Shown here: piece after piece, positions 25,605 through 36,028 of the stretch | Numbering within the stretch: position 1 is the stretch's first letter | Layout of the letters: the number at the start of each line of letters is the position of its first letter | Origin: Streptococcus sp. HF-1907 | GTDB lineage: Bacteria > Bacillota > Bacilli > Lactobacillales > Streptococcaceae | Reading direction: 5' to 3' | DNA length: 64,000 nucleotides | Assembly (NCBI RefSeq): GCF_015594605.1 | Contig: NZ_JADNQT010000003.1 | Span: 1 to 64,000, forward strand | Notes under the pieces: generated by a model | The model's input: the letters and a program-made list of their open reading frames with translations, nothing else | What the model was told of the DNA's origin: nothing | Database searches by the model: none | Position numbers and translations under genes: made by a program

Positions 25605-26672
25605 TTACAAGAGGGATTTGAATTGGATGTTTGAATCGTGTTCGAAGCAGTCATCGAATCCGCGTGGGTGGTGATATTCGATGCGGTCTTTACCTTGTGG
25701 GTAAGTGTATTTGCCACCAACTTCCCAAATGAATGGATGAAATTGGTATTGGAGGCGTTCTTTACGCATTTTCCACAATTGAAGAATTTCATCAGTTGAG
25801 GCCATGAAGTTAGACCAGATATCATAGTGAACTGGGATGATAACTTTGGCACGGAGATTTTCTGCCATACGAAGAAGGTCGATTGAAGTCATCTTATCTT
25901 GGATACCCACAGGGTTATCACCATAGTTGTTGATAGCCACATCGATATTGAAATCTTTACCATGTTTTGCAAAGTAGTTTGAGAAGTGAGAGTCTGCACC
26001 GTGATAAATGGTTCCACCAGGTGTTTCAAAGACATAGTTAACAGCCTTGCGAGCCATTTCTTCATCAGTAACCGCTAAGCCTTTGAGATCACCGTCTTGA
26101 GCGTCAGCGCCTTCAACTGGGAGGGTAACTAGACAAGTGCGGTCAAATGATTCAACGGCAGTGACTTTGATATCTTTAAATTCAAAAGATTCCTCTGGTT
26201 TAATGACGATGATACGGTCTTCTGGGACACCCCATTTTTCCCAAATTTCATCACATTCATAAGGACCGACAAATTTGACATGGTCAAGTTTTGGGTTATT
26301 GACAATAGCTACTGCGGTATTGATGTCAATATGGTCGCTGTGGAAATGTGATACTAAATAATAATCAAGTTCGTTGATAGCAAATGGGTCAATAACCATG
26401 GGTTGCACGCGAAGGTTTGGTTGCAATTTACGGACACCAGCCATATTAGCCATTTGGTGACCACGCACCATGTCCTTAACTTTTTTGGTTGATTTACCAC
26501 GATTTGACCAGAGGTCCATGACAACATTGGCACCGCCAGGTGTTTTAATCCAAACACCACAGTTGCCTTCTGGCACGACTTCTTCTTCAAGTTCGTCGTT
26601 GAGCCAAGTTCCCCATTCTGGGAAAGTTGAGAGAATCCATGATTCACGAGTAATGTCTTTAACGTTAGCCAT
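25605..26672 (-). CDS. ulaG: L-ascorbate-6-phosphate lactonase UlaG
   Basis: 355-residue metallo-beta-lactamase-fold enzyme that opens the lactone of L-ascorbate 6-phosphate in the cytoplasm. The metal motif HxHxDH is visible in VSHFHSDHIDIN, and further His residues occur in IYHGADSHFSNY and VIIPVHYDIW. The length and both ends match the family. GGAGGAAA precedes the ATG. The ascorbate PTS and other ula genes are absent, and a gutted tkt lies downstream. A perfect cre site upstream suggests carbon catabolite control. Confidence 0.95.
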   Translation of the reverse strand: MANVKDITRESWILSTFPEWGTWLNDELEEEVVPEGNCGVWIKTPGGANVVMDLWSNRGKSTKKVKDMVRGHQMANMAGVRKLQPNLRVQPMVIDPFAINELDYYLVSHFHSDHIDINTAVAIVNNPKLDHVKFVGPYECDEIWEKWGVPEDRIIVIKPEESFEFKDIKVTAVESFDRTCLVTLPVEGADAQDGDLKGLAVTDEEMARKAVNYVFETPGGTIYHGADSHFSNYFAKHGKDFNIDVAINNYGDNPVGIQDKMTSIDLLRMAENLRAKVIIPVHYDIWSNFMASTDEILQLWKMRKERLQYQFHPFIWEVGGKYTYPQGKDRIEYHHPRGFDDCFEHDSNIQFKSLL

Positions 26673-26725
26673 CGTTTTTTCCTCCTGTGACTTGTTTTCT
26701 TTTATTTACATCTTTAGTACAATCT

Positions 26726-26740
26726 TTGAAAACGCAAACA
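26726..26740 (-). promoter_or_regulatory. cre site upstream of ulaG
   Basis: TTGAAAACGCAAACA on the + strand fits the WTGNAARCGNWWNCA consensus at every position. On the - strand it overlaps the likely -35 region, ahead of a TACTAA -10, where bound CcpA would repress. Confidence 0.75.
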
Positions 26741-26810
26741 AAAAGACCAAGACCTACACAATCAAGTGTGCAAAACTGTGCTGGAATTGTGCCGATTTTT
26801 TGGGGACACC

Positions 26811-26840
26811 AAAAAAGCCCACGCATCACGCGCGAGCTTT
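26811..26840 (-). terminator. Terminator after the carboxymuconolactone decarboxylase gene
   Basis: On the - strand AGCTCGCGC, a 5-nt loop, GCGTGGGCT (with one mismatch), then TTTTTT. It lies just past the stop at 26847. Confidence 0.75.
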
Positions 26841-26846
26841 GTCTTG

Positions 26847-27167
26847 TTAGTCATCCCAAACGTTCTTAGCTAAGTTGAAGGCTGCCCAGGCTTTTGGCCA
26901 GCCGGCGTAGAAGGCGATGTGGGTGATGGTTGCTGAAATTTCAGCCTTGGTTACGCCGTTGTTCTTAGCATTTTGCAAATGATAGATGAGTGAGTTGTCT
27001 GTGATGCCTGATGCAATCAAGGTTGTCACCGTCAGAAGACAGCGTGTCTTCAAGTCCAAGTCTTGATTATTCCAGTTTTCTCCAAAGAGAATGTCGTCAT
27101 TGAAATGGGCGAAATCTGGGGCGAAGTCGCCAAGTTGGTCGCGTCCTGCGGTTTGTTTTATGGTCAT
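26847..27167 (-). CDS. Carboxymuconolactone decarboxylase family protein
   Basis: 106 residues, all-helical CMD fold. The core is KTRCLLTVTTLIASGITDNSL, then HLQNAKNNGVTKAEI and ITHIAFYAGWPKAWAA, the standard CMD helices. The CxxC peroxidase pair of AhpD-type members is absent, so it is more likely a small isomerase/decarboxylase-like or redox-associated protein. TAGGAG precedes the ATG. Third gene of a unit with a 73-residue protein and a cupin, divergent from a LysR regulator. CMD-cupin pairs are frequent near such regulators, but their substrate is not established. Confidence 0.88.
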   Translation of the reverse strand: MTIKQTAGRDQLGDFAPDFAHFNDDILFGENWNNQDLDLKTRCLLTVTTLIASGITDNSLIYHLQNAKNNGVTKAEISATITHIAFYAGWPKAWAAFNLAKNVWDD

Positions 27168-27247
27168 TTTAGATCTCCTATCTTGTGCGGTTATCTTGCT
27201 AATTTGTCCTGCGCAGCTTGGATTTGTCAGCTGCTAGCGCTAGCCTA

Positions 27248-27688
27248 TTAGCCCTTTAAGGCGTTATAAGCCTCGTCGTCAACGGCTTCGAGCCAGACGT
27301 TGGCGGTGTTCTCACCTGGGACTGCGAAGGCGATGTGGCTGAACCATGAGTCTGCCTTGGCGCCGTGCCAGTGCTTGACGTTAGCGGGAATCATGATGAC
27401 AGAGCCTTCTTTGAGCTCAACAGCTTCCTTGCCTTCCTCCTGATACCAGCCTTCGCCAGCAGTGCAAATCAAGACCTGTCCGCCGCCCTTATTAGCGGTG
27501 TGGATATGCCAGTTGTTGCGACAACCCGGCTCAAAGGTCACGTTGTGTACGGCGAGACTGCCGTCTTCCGTCACGCCCAGCCCATTTAGGTAAGACTGTC
27601 CGATAAAGTATTGGGCGTAAGCGTCATTGCTTGCCCCAAGTCCAAAAACGTTAGCCTTGTCAAAGACTTCTTTGCTTGTGTATTTCAT
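27248..27688 (-). CDS. Cupin domain protein
   Basis: 146 residues from the ATG at 27686-27688, which has AAGGAGGA upstream. An in-frame start at 27727 would overlap the preceding gene. The two cupin motifs are recognisable: NWHIHTANKGGGQVLICTAG (metal-binding His pair and Gly-rich turn) and MIPANVKHWHGAKADSWFSH (second His cluster). Cupins of this layout are small metal-dependent enzymes or sugar-binding proteins. Partner of the CMD gene. Confidence 0.9.
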   Translation of the reverse strand: MKYTSKEVFDKANVFGLGASNDAYAQYFIGQSYLNGLGVTEDGSLAVHNVTFEPGCRNNWHIHTANKGGGQVLICTAGEGWYQEEGKEAVELKEGSVIMIPANVKHWHGAKADSWFSHIAFAVPGENTANVWLEAVDDEAYNALKG

Positions 27689-27707
27689 GATTCTTCCTCC
27701 TTTGCAG

Positions 27708-27929
27708 CTAGCCCTTAATGGTGCCATCCTCTTCCAGTTGCACCAAAATCGTATCCAAGCGGTAGAGTTGCTCCTGCTTGCTCTGCAATTTTCTCAAGCG
27801 CGTCCCTCTTTCCTTTCTGAGCTTACGCCATAGCAGAGCTGACTGATGATTTTGGTAATCTGACAGACAGGACTGACAAGCAAGCTCATCCAGCCCCGCC
27901 TCCTCAAATAATCGTTTCAAGTTGGTCAT
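27708..27929 (-). CDS. Small helical protein of unknown function with a CxxC pair
   Basis: 73 residues from the ATG at 27927-27929, preceded by AGGAGG. Sequence features are an acidic N-terminal part, ACQSCLSDYQ with a CxxC, a basic middle (RKLRKERGTRLRKLQ) and a predicted coiled coil (SKQEQLYRLDTILVQLEE). The C-terminal half resembles the dimerisation helix of MerR-type regulators, but there is no DNA-binding domain. It is first in the cupin-CMD operon. It may be a truncated regulator or a redox-responsive accessory protein. Function not recognised. Confidence 0.6.
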   Translation of the reverse strand: MTNLKRLFEEAGLDELACQSCLSDYQNHQSALLWRKLRKERGTRLRKLQSKQEQLYRLDTILVQLEEDGTIKG

Positions 27930-28004
27930 CAAGCTAGCCTCCTTCCTTTCTCCCTAGTGCCCCAAAGCTGAAGGAAAACTCCTACCAAAATGTGGGTGGA
28001 CCTA

Positions 28005-28058
28005 TCGCTGAATGCGAAGGGCTCTCCTTTTTCCAGTTTACATCGTCGCTGAATGCGA
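28005..28058. promoter_or_regulatory. Paired LysR-type boxes in the divergent promoter region
   Basis: TCGCTGAATGCGA occurs at 28005-28017 and 28046-28058, exactly 41 bp apart. Each is T-N11-A with a CGC/GCG dyad, the form expected of LysR-type operators. They lie between the cupin operon and the LysR gene. The rest of 27933-28153 shows only AT-rich promoter-like sequence. Confidence 0.6.
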
Positions 28059-28183
28059 GAGCTTCCTGCAATACTGCAACAAACCTTCCTGACTTGATTT
28101 TATTCTACACTCTTGACAAGTCAATATCAAATACTTATAATTTATGACAAATCATGCTTACTTGTTATGAAAGGAAGTCTTCT

Positions 28184-29068
28184 ATGGACATTCGTGTGCT
28201 CCGCTATTTTCTCAAAGTATGTGAATTGGAAAATATCACCAAGGCAGCTGATGCTCTCTTGACCACCCAACCCAATCTCTCTAGACAACTAACCAAACTA
28301 GAAGAAGAACTTGGTCACCAGCTCCTCATCCGCGACAAAAGACGGATTCGTCTGACTGAGGAAGGGCGTTATCTGCGCAAGCAAGCACTCAATATCGTCA
28401 ATATGGCTGACCATACCGAGCACGTCCTTAAAACCTTCAATGACAATATCAACGGAGATGTCTTTATCGGCGCAGCAGAATCAACCGTCATGTCCTTTAT
28501 CGGTCCTATCTTCCAAGACTCCTGGACGCATTACCCGGGGATTAAATACCATGTCAACTCTGGCAACTATGCGGATGTGACTAGGAACTTGGAAGCGGGC
28601 TTAGCCGATTTTGGCATCGTCATCAACTCGACCGACATGGACAAATACAAGGCCATCAAGCTACCGACCACGGATACTTGGGGAATTCTCATGCACAAGG
28701 ACAGCCCCTTGGCTGATAAGAAGGCTATCGATCCAAGCGACCTTGAGGGGTTGCCCATGATTGCTTCGCGCGAGCTGGCCGATGCCCCTCTTCTCAGGGA
28801 ATGGACAAACGGGGTGCCAATCAACATCATCGCCACCTTCAACCTCATCACCAACGCCGCCCTCCTCATCAACGCCAGCGGAGGCTACGCCTTCACCCTG
28901 AAAAAACTGACCTTCTCCTCTGAGGATAACAACCTCGTCTTCAAGCCCCTCTCCCCCACCATCACCTCTAGCGTCTACCTCATTTGGCGCAAATACGTCC
29001 CCCTCAGCCAATCCGCCCAAGTCTTTCTGGAACTCGTCAGGAAATACCTATCGGAAGAAAATAGATAA
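28184..29068 (+). CDS. LysR-family transcriptional regulator
   Basis: 294 residues from the ATG at 28184, which has AAGGAAG upstream. An ATG at 28154 would add an atypical N terminus. The N-terminal winged helix reads VLRYFLKVCELENITKAADA then TTQPNLSRQLTKLEEELG, the canonical LysR helix-turn-helix. The C-terminal effector-binding domain contains FIGAAESTVMSFIGPIF and GLADFGIVIN. It likely controls the divergent 73-aa/cupin/CMD operon through the paired boxes between them. Inducer unknown. Confidence 0.93.
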   Translation: MDIRVLRYFLKVCELENITKAADALLTTQPNLSRQLTKLEEELGHQLLIRDKRRIRLTEEGRYLRKQALNIVNMADHTEHVLKTFNDNINGDVFIGAAESTVMSFIGPIFQDSWTHYPGIKYHVNSGNYADVTRNLEAGLADFGIVINSTDMDKYKAIKLPTTDTWGILMHKDSPLADKKAIDPSDLEGLPMIASRELADAPLLREWTNGVPINIIATFNLITNAALLINASGGYAFTLKKLTFSSEDNNLVFKPLSPTITSSVYLIWRKYVPLSQSAQVFLELVRKYLSEENR

Positions 29069-29100
29069 TACATAAGTTAAAATTAAAAGTACTTATCATA

Positions 29101-29290
29101 GCTAAGAGCGAACGAAGTGAGCCAAATCCGATATTTTCGCCATAAGAGGCTCGAAAATTAGGATTGCTCTAACAGTCTGAGGGACTGTTAGAGGTGGGAA
29201 ATAGGAAAAGCGTAGCTTTTCTCATTCGTCTGAAGGAAGCTCCTTGCATCCGCACTACTTACTCAAATAGTCTAGTGGACTACTTGAGGT
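29101..29290 (+). repeat. Modular hairpin repeat element (copy B)
   Basis: It begins AGCGAACGAAGTGAGC (29107-29122) and TTTCGCCAT like the dltB-dltC element, and ends CTTGCATCCGCACTACTT. Between these are different hairpins: CTCTAACAGTC / GACTGTTAGAG, and AAAAGC / GCTTTT. A further pair, AAATAGTC / GACTACTT, lies just after. The whole 29069-29350 gap contains no gene. Conserved borders with exchanged stem sequences point to one repeat family. Confidence 0.6.
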
Positions 29291-29353
29291 CTGAGCTAAG
29301 AAACTAAGAAGCTAAGAAAATATCAAAAATCTATTTTCAAAATGAGTATAAGT

Positions 29354-29385
29354 AAAGAAGCTGAATCATCACATTCAGCTTCTTT
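29354..29385. terminator. Terminator of the AEC transporter gene
   Basis: AAAGAAGCTGAAT / ATTCAGCTTCTTT with a 6-nt loop. Both sides carry A/T runs, so it may serve the LysR side as well, although that gene ends 290 bp away. Confidence 0.8.
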
Positions 29386-29389
29386 ATCT

Positions 29390-30334
29390 TTATATAGCAT
29401 TGACTAAAATTGTCAAAATAGGAACAACCAGCATGGTCATAAGCGTGGTCTCCGTCACCATGACAGCGGCATAATCAGTATCCGCATCGTACATCCTAGC
29501 AATAATGGGCGCATTGGTCATGACTGGCATGGCTGATTGAATGATGAAGACCTCTTTCATGAGATGGGGCAGGTTAGTCTGCCAGAGGATTAGCGTCATC
29601 AATAGCGGAGCGATGACAAAGCGTCCTAATAAAATCAAAAGATGGTCTTTTTTGAGAGCTAGCTGACTAAGTCCTGCCCTTGACACCGTCAGTCCGATGA
29701 AAAGCATGGACAAGGGAATGGTCAAATTACCGATGTACTGAAGGTCACTCATGAGAAAATCGGGCAACTTGACCTTGAGCAAAACCAAAATCACACCCAA
29801 GATGAAGCCCAACAAGGGTGGAGAGAATATTTTTCTCAAGCTAGAGCGCCAATCGATACTAGCCGTCTTTTGACCATCCTTTTGAATCAAATAAGTCCCG
29901 ATTGTCCAAAAGAAAGTGGTGTTGCACATGTAATAAACCAGCACATAAGGAATGCTCTTGTCTCCAAAAAGCGCTTGGTTGATGGGCAAACCGACGAAAA
30001 CCGTGTTGGAATTGAAAAACATTGATATAAAAAGACCACGGTGACTCTTATCCACGGCAAAAAGCTGCGCTATGGCAGTAGCAATTCCCAGCAAAATCAC
30101 CATGGACAAGACTGGAAAACGCAGTTGCGGCAGCATTTCTAATAATTCCTTAGCCGTGAATCGTCCCATGATGGTGGAAATCATGTAAGCGGGCAGAGCC
30201 AGCTGGGTGACTAACTTGGTCATCAAAGACGACGCCTGGTCGCCAAACCAACCACGCTCGTTAAGCCAGAAACCGATAGCCACCATAACCAAAATAACCA
30301 GCACACCTGAAATACTATGTAAAAATACAGCCAT
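29390..30334 (-). CDS. AEC (auxin efflux carrier) family transporter
   Basis: 314 residues with about ten membrane helices in the two five-helix repeats of the family. The broken-helix Asn/Pro segments appear as FFNSNTVFVGLPINQALFG and later IIQSAMPVMTNAPIIARMY. Bacterial members move organic acids such as malate or amino-acid derivatives. The specific substrate cannot be read from sequence. AGAGGAAG lies just before the ATG. It follows queH by 14 bp on the same strand, so the two may be cotranscribed. Confidence 0.9.
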   Translation of the reverse strand: MAVFLHSISGVLVILVMVAIGFWLNERGWFGDQASSLMTKLVTQLALPAYMISTIMGRFTAKELLEMLPQLRFPVLSMVILLGIATAIAQLFAVDKSHRGLFISMFFNSNTVFVGLPINQALFGDKSIPYVLVYYMCNTTFFWTIGTYLIQKDGQKTASIDWRSSLRKIFSPPLLGFILGVILVLLKVKLPDFLMSDLQYIGNLTIPLSMLFIGLTVSRAGLSQLALKKDHLLILLGRFVIAPLLMTLILWQTNLPHLMKEVFIIQSAMPVMTNAPIIARMYDADTDYAAVMVTETTLMTMLVVPILTILVNAI

Positions 30335-30348
30335 TTCTTCCTCTTATT

Positions 30349-31116
30349 CTAAATGGGCTTGCCGTTATACTTAAAGGAAATGTTGGGATAATCACGTACC
30401 AAATCCTTTCCTTCCAAATAAGCTTGCGCTTCTTTCTTGATAGAAACCAAATCAACTTTTTGCATTTGAGCGGCAAAGACACAGCCACAGTAGCACTGAC
30501 GGTAGACATCATATTCCTTGCACATTTCAACCGAACGCTGATAGCCTTGATTTTTCTTGAAATCACTAGGAAGATACTGGGTAGCGTACAACTTTTGCAC
30601 CTCAATGCCAACTTGATTGATAGTTTGGGAATTTTTATGGGGACTGATAGTAAGTGCACTACCGAAATAATCAAACCCAAAATCCACAGCCATCTGAGCG
30701 GTCTTGTCCAGACGATAGTCATAGCAAACCTTGCAACGGTCGCCACCCTCTGGCTCCTTTTCTAAACCATGAACCGTCCTGAAAAATTCATTTGGCACAT
30801 AGTCAGCCTCTAGATATTGCACCTGATTGCCCGTTTTTTTATTAAAATCATTGACAAACTTCTGCGTCACATAAGCACGGCGCTGATATTCAGCCTTAGG
30901 ATGAATATTAGAATTAGCAAAATAAACCGTTACGTCGGCATACTGACTAAGATACTCCAAGGTGTAGGTTGAGCAAGGGGCACAGCAAACGTGCATCAAG
31001 ATACGCGGTCGCTTGTCTTCCTGCTGCCAGTCCTTAACCATCCGCTGCATGAGACGGTCATAGTTGATTTTCTGATTAGGATTCATCCTGCTAATCAGGT
31101 CTTCTACATCAATCAT
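30349..31116 (-). CDS. queH: Epoxyqueuosine reductase QueH
   Basis: 255 residues from the ATG at 31114-31116, with GGAGAAAG upstream. A longer frame to 31284 would overlap purA's end and its terminator and is rejected. It belongs to the DUF208/QueH family, which reduces epoxyqueuosine to queuosine in tRNA using an Fe-S cluster. Cys clusters are MHVCCAPCSTYTLEYL near the N terminus, GGDRCKVCYDYRL, and CYCGCVFAAQ near the C terminus. The order matches known members. It works in place of the cobalamin-dependent QueG. Confidence 0.93.
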   Translation of the reverse strand: MIDVEDLISRMNPNQKINYDRLMQRMVKDWQQEDKRPRILMHVCCAPCSTYTLEYLSQYADVTVYFANSNIHPKAEYQRRAYVTQKFVNDFNKKTGNQVQYLEADYVPNEFFRTVHGLEKEPEGGDRCKVCYDYRLDKTAQMAVDFGFDYFGSALTISPHKNSQTINQVGIEVQKLYATQYLPSDFKKNQGYQRSVEMCKEYDVYRQCYCGCVFAAQMQKVDLVSIKKEAQAYLEGKDLVRDYPNISFKYNGKPI

Positions 31117-31137
31117 AATATTACTTTCTCCAGTAGA

Positions 31138-31167
31138 AAAGGAGTTGAACACCAGCCTCAACTCCTT
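31138..31167 (-). terminator. Terminator of purA
   Basis: AAGGAGTTGA / TCAACTCCTT with a 9-nt loop, located between the purA stop and the queH start. The T-run on the - strand is short (CTTTTCT). Confidence 0.7.
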
Positions 31168-31177
31168 CATTTCATCA

Positions 31178-32593
<1,416 letters not shown>

Positions 32594-32815
32594 TATTTAT
32601 TGACGTTATAACTTTGAAAAGACATTTTTCACTTAAAAGTCGAACTTTCTATTTTATTTAATATATTTAAAAAAAATAAATACGAACAAGACCTATTTTT
32701 TCTCCCTCAATAACTTAGCAACGTTCAGCAATTTTACTTTTTCATAGTGAATATGATGAATTTTCAAAAAATTCTGTTAAACTAGTCATATCACATTCTT
32801 TTGGAGGAATTCCCC

Positions 32816-35081
32816 TTGACTATAGATAGACTATTGCAAAAAAGCCCGGCTCATTTGCCCATTCTTCAGGCCACCTTTGGCCTAGAACGCGAAAGCCTTA
32901 GAATAACTGCTGACAACCATGTTGCAAATACCTGTCACCCTAAAGCCTTTGGTTCTCGAAACTACCATCCCTACATCCAAACGGACTATAGCGAAACCCA
33001 GATTGAACTTATCACGCCCGTCAGCCAATCATCCAAAGAAGCCATTCGTCGTTTGATAGCTGTCACAGATGTAGCTGGACGTACTATCGCTAAGGATGAA
33101 TACCTGTGGCCACTATCTATGCCACCTAAGATAAGCGAATCAGACATTGAAATTGCCCAACTCGACGACGATTTTGAACGTCATTACCGTGATTATTTGG
33201 CTAAGACATACGGCAAACTAGTGCAGTCCATTTCTGGTATTCACTACAATATGGAACTGGGTAAAGATGGAACTGGGTAAAGACCTGACACAAGCACTCT
33301 TTGACCTCAGTGATTATGATGACCAGACAAGTTTCCGTAATGCTCTTTACCTCAAATTAGCTAAGAATTTCATTCGTTACCGCTGGTTGCTGACCTATCT
33401 TTATGGCGCTAGCCCGATTGCCGAAAAAGGCTTTCTCAAAAAAGACTTGGAACACCCCGTCCGCTCTCTTCGCAATAGCCACCTAGGCTATGTCAATCAC
33501 GATAACATCAAAATCTCCTACGTTTCCCTCGAGCAATATGTCCATGAACTGGAAGGCTTTGTCGCTTCAGGCGACCTCATTGCCGAGAAAGAATTTTACT
33601 CTCCTGTACGTCTTCGTGGAAGCAAGGTTTGTCGTGATTATCTAGAGAAAGGCATCACTTATTTGGAATTTCGGACTTTTGATATCAACCCCTACTCGCC
33701 TATCGGCATCAGCCAGGAGACCGTTGATAGCGTCCACCTCTTCTTGCTTGCCCTTCTTTGGTTAGATGCTAGCGCAGCCATTGACCAAGACCTAGAAGAA
33801 GCTAATCAGCTTAATGATTTGATTGCTCTGTCTCACCCTTTGGAAAAATTGCCCAGCCAAGCACCAGTCGATGATATCCTTGGGGCTATGCATGCTGTCA
33901 TCCAGCACTTCCAGCTCCCCCAAACCTATCAAGATTGCTTACATCAGATTGAGGAAGCGGTCAATAATCCTCATCTGACTATCGCAGGGCGTTTGTTGGA
34001 AGATATAGATGATTTGTCATTAGAGGCATTTGGTCAGAAGCAAGGTCGTCATTATCATGACCATGCTTGGACAGCCCACTACGCTCTCAAGGGCTACGAA
34101 CCGATGGAACTCTCAACGCAGATGCTCATGTTTGATGCTATTCAAAAAGGTGTTAATCTTGAAATCTTAGACGAAGCGGACCAATTTCTCAAACTCTGGC
34201 ATGGTGACCATGTCGAATACGTCAAAAACGGTAACATGACCTCAAAAGACAACTACGTCATCCCACTCGCCATGGCAAATAAGGTTGTGACCAAAAAAAT
34301 CTTAAACCAGGCAGGATTTCCAGTGCCATCAGGAGCTGAATTTACCGATAAGACAGAAGCACTACGCTACTATTCTCAAATAAAAGACAAGGCTATCGTG
34401 GTCAAGCCCAAGTCAACCAATTTCGGTCTTGGAATTTCTATCTTTAAAGAACCTGCTGACCTAGCCAGCTACGAAAAAGCCCTCGACATTGCCTTTTCAG
34501 AGGACTCAGCTCTCTTGGTCGAAGAATTCATCGCAGGAACTGAGTACCGTTTCTTCGTTCTTGATGGTAAGTGTGAAGCTGTTTTACTCCGTGTGGCAGC
34601 CAATGTAGTCGGCGATGGCAAACACAGCATACGTCAACTGGTGGACTTGAAAAATCAAAATCCTCTGCGTGGTCGTGACCACCGCTCACCACTTGAAATC
34701 ATTGACTTAGGAGACATTGAACTCCTCATGCTTAACCAGCAGGGCTACGGACCAGACGATATCCTAGCCGATGGTGTCAAAGTCGACCTTCGTCGTAATT
34801 CAAATATCTCAACTGGTGGTGATTCTATCGACGTGACCGACAGCATGGGGCCAGGTTATAAGGACTTAGCAGCTCAAATGGCTGTCGCTATGGGAGCTTG
34901 GGCTTGCGGCGTTGACCTCATTATCCCAGATGCTAGCCAATCTTCTACCAAGGCTCAGCCAAATTGTACCTGCATTGAGCTAAATTTCAATCCATCCATG
35001 TATATGCACACTTACTGCCAAGAAGGTTCCGGTCAGGCCATCACTCCTAAAATCCTAGCCAAACTCTTCCCAGAACTATAA
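32816..35081 (+). pseudogene. gshF: Bifunctional glutathione synthase GshF split by a tandem duplication
   Basis: It encodes gamma-glutamylcysteine ligase fused to an ATP-grasp glutathione synthetase, about 750 residues when whole. The start is probably TTG at 32816 behind GGAGG (MTIDRLLQKS). The frame runs to HYNMELGKDGTG and stops at 33280. The rest (MELGKDLTQALFDL onward) continues intact in another frame to 35081, including the ATP-grasp part. The cause is a 16-bp exact duplication at 33251-33282. The second part, 604 codons, has its own ATG, so a synthetase-containing fragment might still be translated. Confidence 0.95.
33251..33282 (+). repeat. 16-bp perfect tandem duplication in gshF
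   Basis: ATGGAACTGGGTAAAG occurs twice, 33251-33266 and 33267-33282. Removing one copy restores the reading frame NMELGKDLTQ. Confidence 0.98.
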
Positions 35082-35086
35082 TATTC

Positions 35087-35120
35087 CTACCTTCCAAGTC
35101 CATCTTGGGAGGTATTTTTT
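35087..35120 (+). terminator. Terminator of gshF
   Basis: TACCTTCCAAG, TCCAT loop, CTTGGGAGGTA (GU pairs allowed), then TTTTTT. Confidence 0.85.
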
Positions 35121-35140
35121 ACTAGAATTATAGTATTTTC

Positions 35141-35170
35141 TTGTCATTTAACCACCTCTTGCGATAAAAT
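35141..35170 (+). promoter_or_regulatory. Promoter of the XpaC-like/telA operon
   Basis: TTGTCA (35141-35146), an 18-bp spacer, TAAAAT (35165-35170), about 37 bp before the start codon. Confidence 0.6.
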
Positions 35171-35206
35171 AGTAGCAAACAAATTTAGACAGGAAAAAGA
35201 AATTCT

Positions 35207-36019
35207 ATGGCAAGGTATCGCACACGACGTAATAATAATCTTGCCGGTAGTATTATTGCTGGGATTTTCATTCTGGCAGCTATCGGTCTTTTGATAGAAT
35301 ATATTCTCCCGATTTTGGTTATCGCTGGGGTTGGTTATGGGGTCTATCGTCTAACAACTCGTCAGACGCGTCTGGAGAAGGTCAATACAGCTCAGCGTTT
35401 GCAGGACTTGAAGGACGACATCCATCAGGCGGACCGTCAGGTTAAGTTGCTGGACAATTATCTGGATGAACATGAGTACACCCAGTACACTGTGCTTGCG
35501 CGCCAGCTATTGCCCCAAGTCCAAAACATCAAGAGCGAAGCCACTGACCTCAAGGATAAGATGGACTTCAAGATTTATAAGCGGGTGACCCATAAGGCTG
35601 ACGCTGTCATTCAGGACATCAAGGCTCAGCTTGAAAGGCTTGACATCGCACCTGAGGTGACGCCCTCATCTGACCAAGAGATGGACATCCTAAAGCGTGT
35701 CCCAGAATTAAGACAAACCTACACCAACATTCAACGGGACCATGCTGAAATCTTGGCTAAGATTGAAAAAGCGGACAACAAGGCAGAGCTGACTGCCCTC
35801 CACCAAGCCAGTATGGCTCGCTTCCAGGATATTTTGGACGGCTACCTCAAAATCAAGGAATCCCCAAAAGATTTTTACAAGGCGGACGAGCGGATGGCGG
35901 AAGCCAAGGTTGCCATGGAAAAATTTGATCTGGAACTGGACGAAACCCTTCGCCAGCTCAACGAAAGTGACATGACAGATTTTGATATTAGCTTGCGCAT
36001 GATGAAAGATAAAGGATAG
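35207..36019 (+). CDS. XpaC-like membrane-anchored coiled-coil protein
   Basis: 270 residues. A basic N terminus (RYRTRRNNN) and one or two closely spaced membrane helices (about 12-50) are followed by a long charged helical region. The overall form and the position directly before telA match the 5-bromo-4-chloroindolyl phosphate hydrolysis (XpaC) family partner of TelA. The molecular role of these proteins is unsettled. They are associated with resistance to toxic anions and envelope stress. It is separated from telA by 9 bp with AGGAGA between, so one operon. Confidence 0.75.
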   Translation: MARYRTRRNNNLAGSIIAGIFILAAIGLLIEYILPILVIAGVGYGVYRLTTRQTRLEKVNTAQRLQDLKDDIHQADRQVKLLDNYLDEHEYTQYTVLARQLLPQVQNIKSEATDLKDKMDFKIYKRVTHKADAVIQDIKAQLERLDIAPEVTPSSDQEMDILKRVPELRQTYTNIQRDHAEILAKIEKADNKAELTALHQASMARFQDILDGYLKIKESPKDFYKADERMAEAKVAMEKFDLELDETLRQLNESDMTDFDISLRMMKDKG

Positions 36020-36028
36020 GAGACTCTC

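Noticed and set aside
28567..29020. Antisense frames inside the LysR gene
   Set aside because: Gly/Glu/Val-rich shadow translations with no ribosome site.
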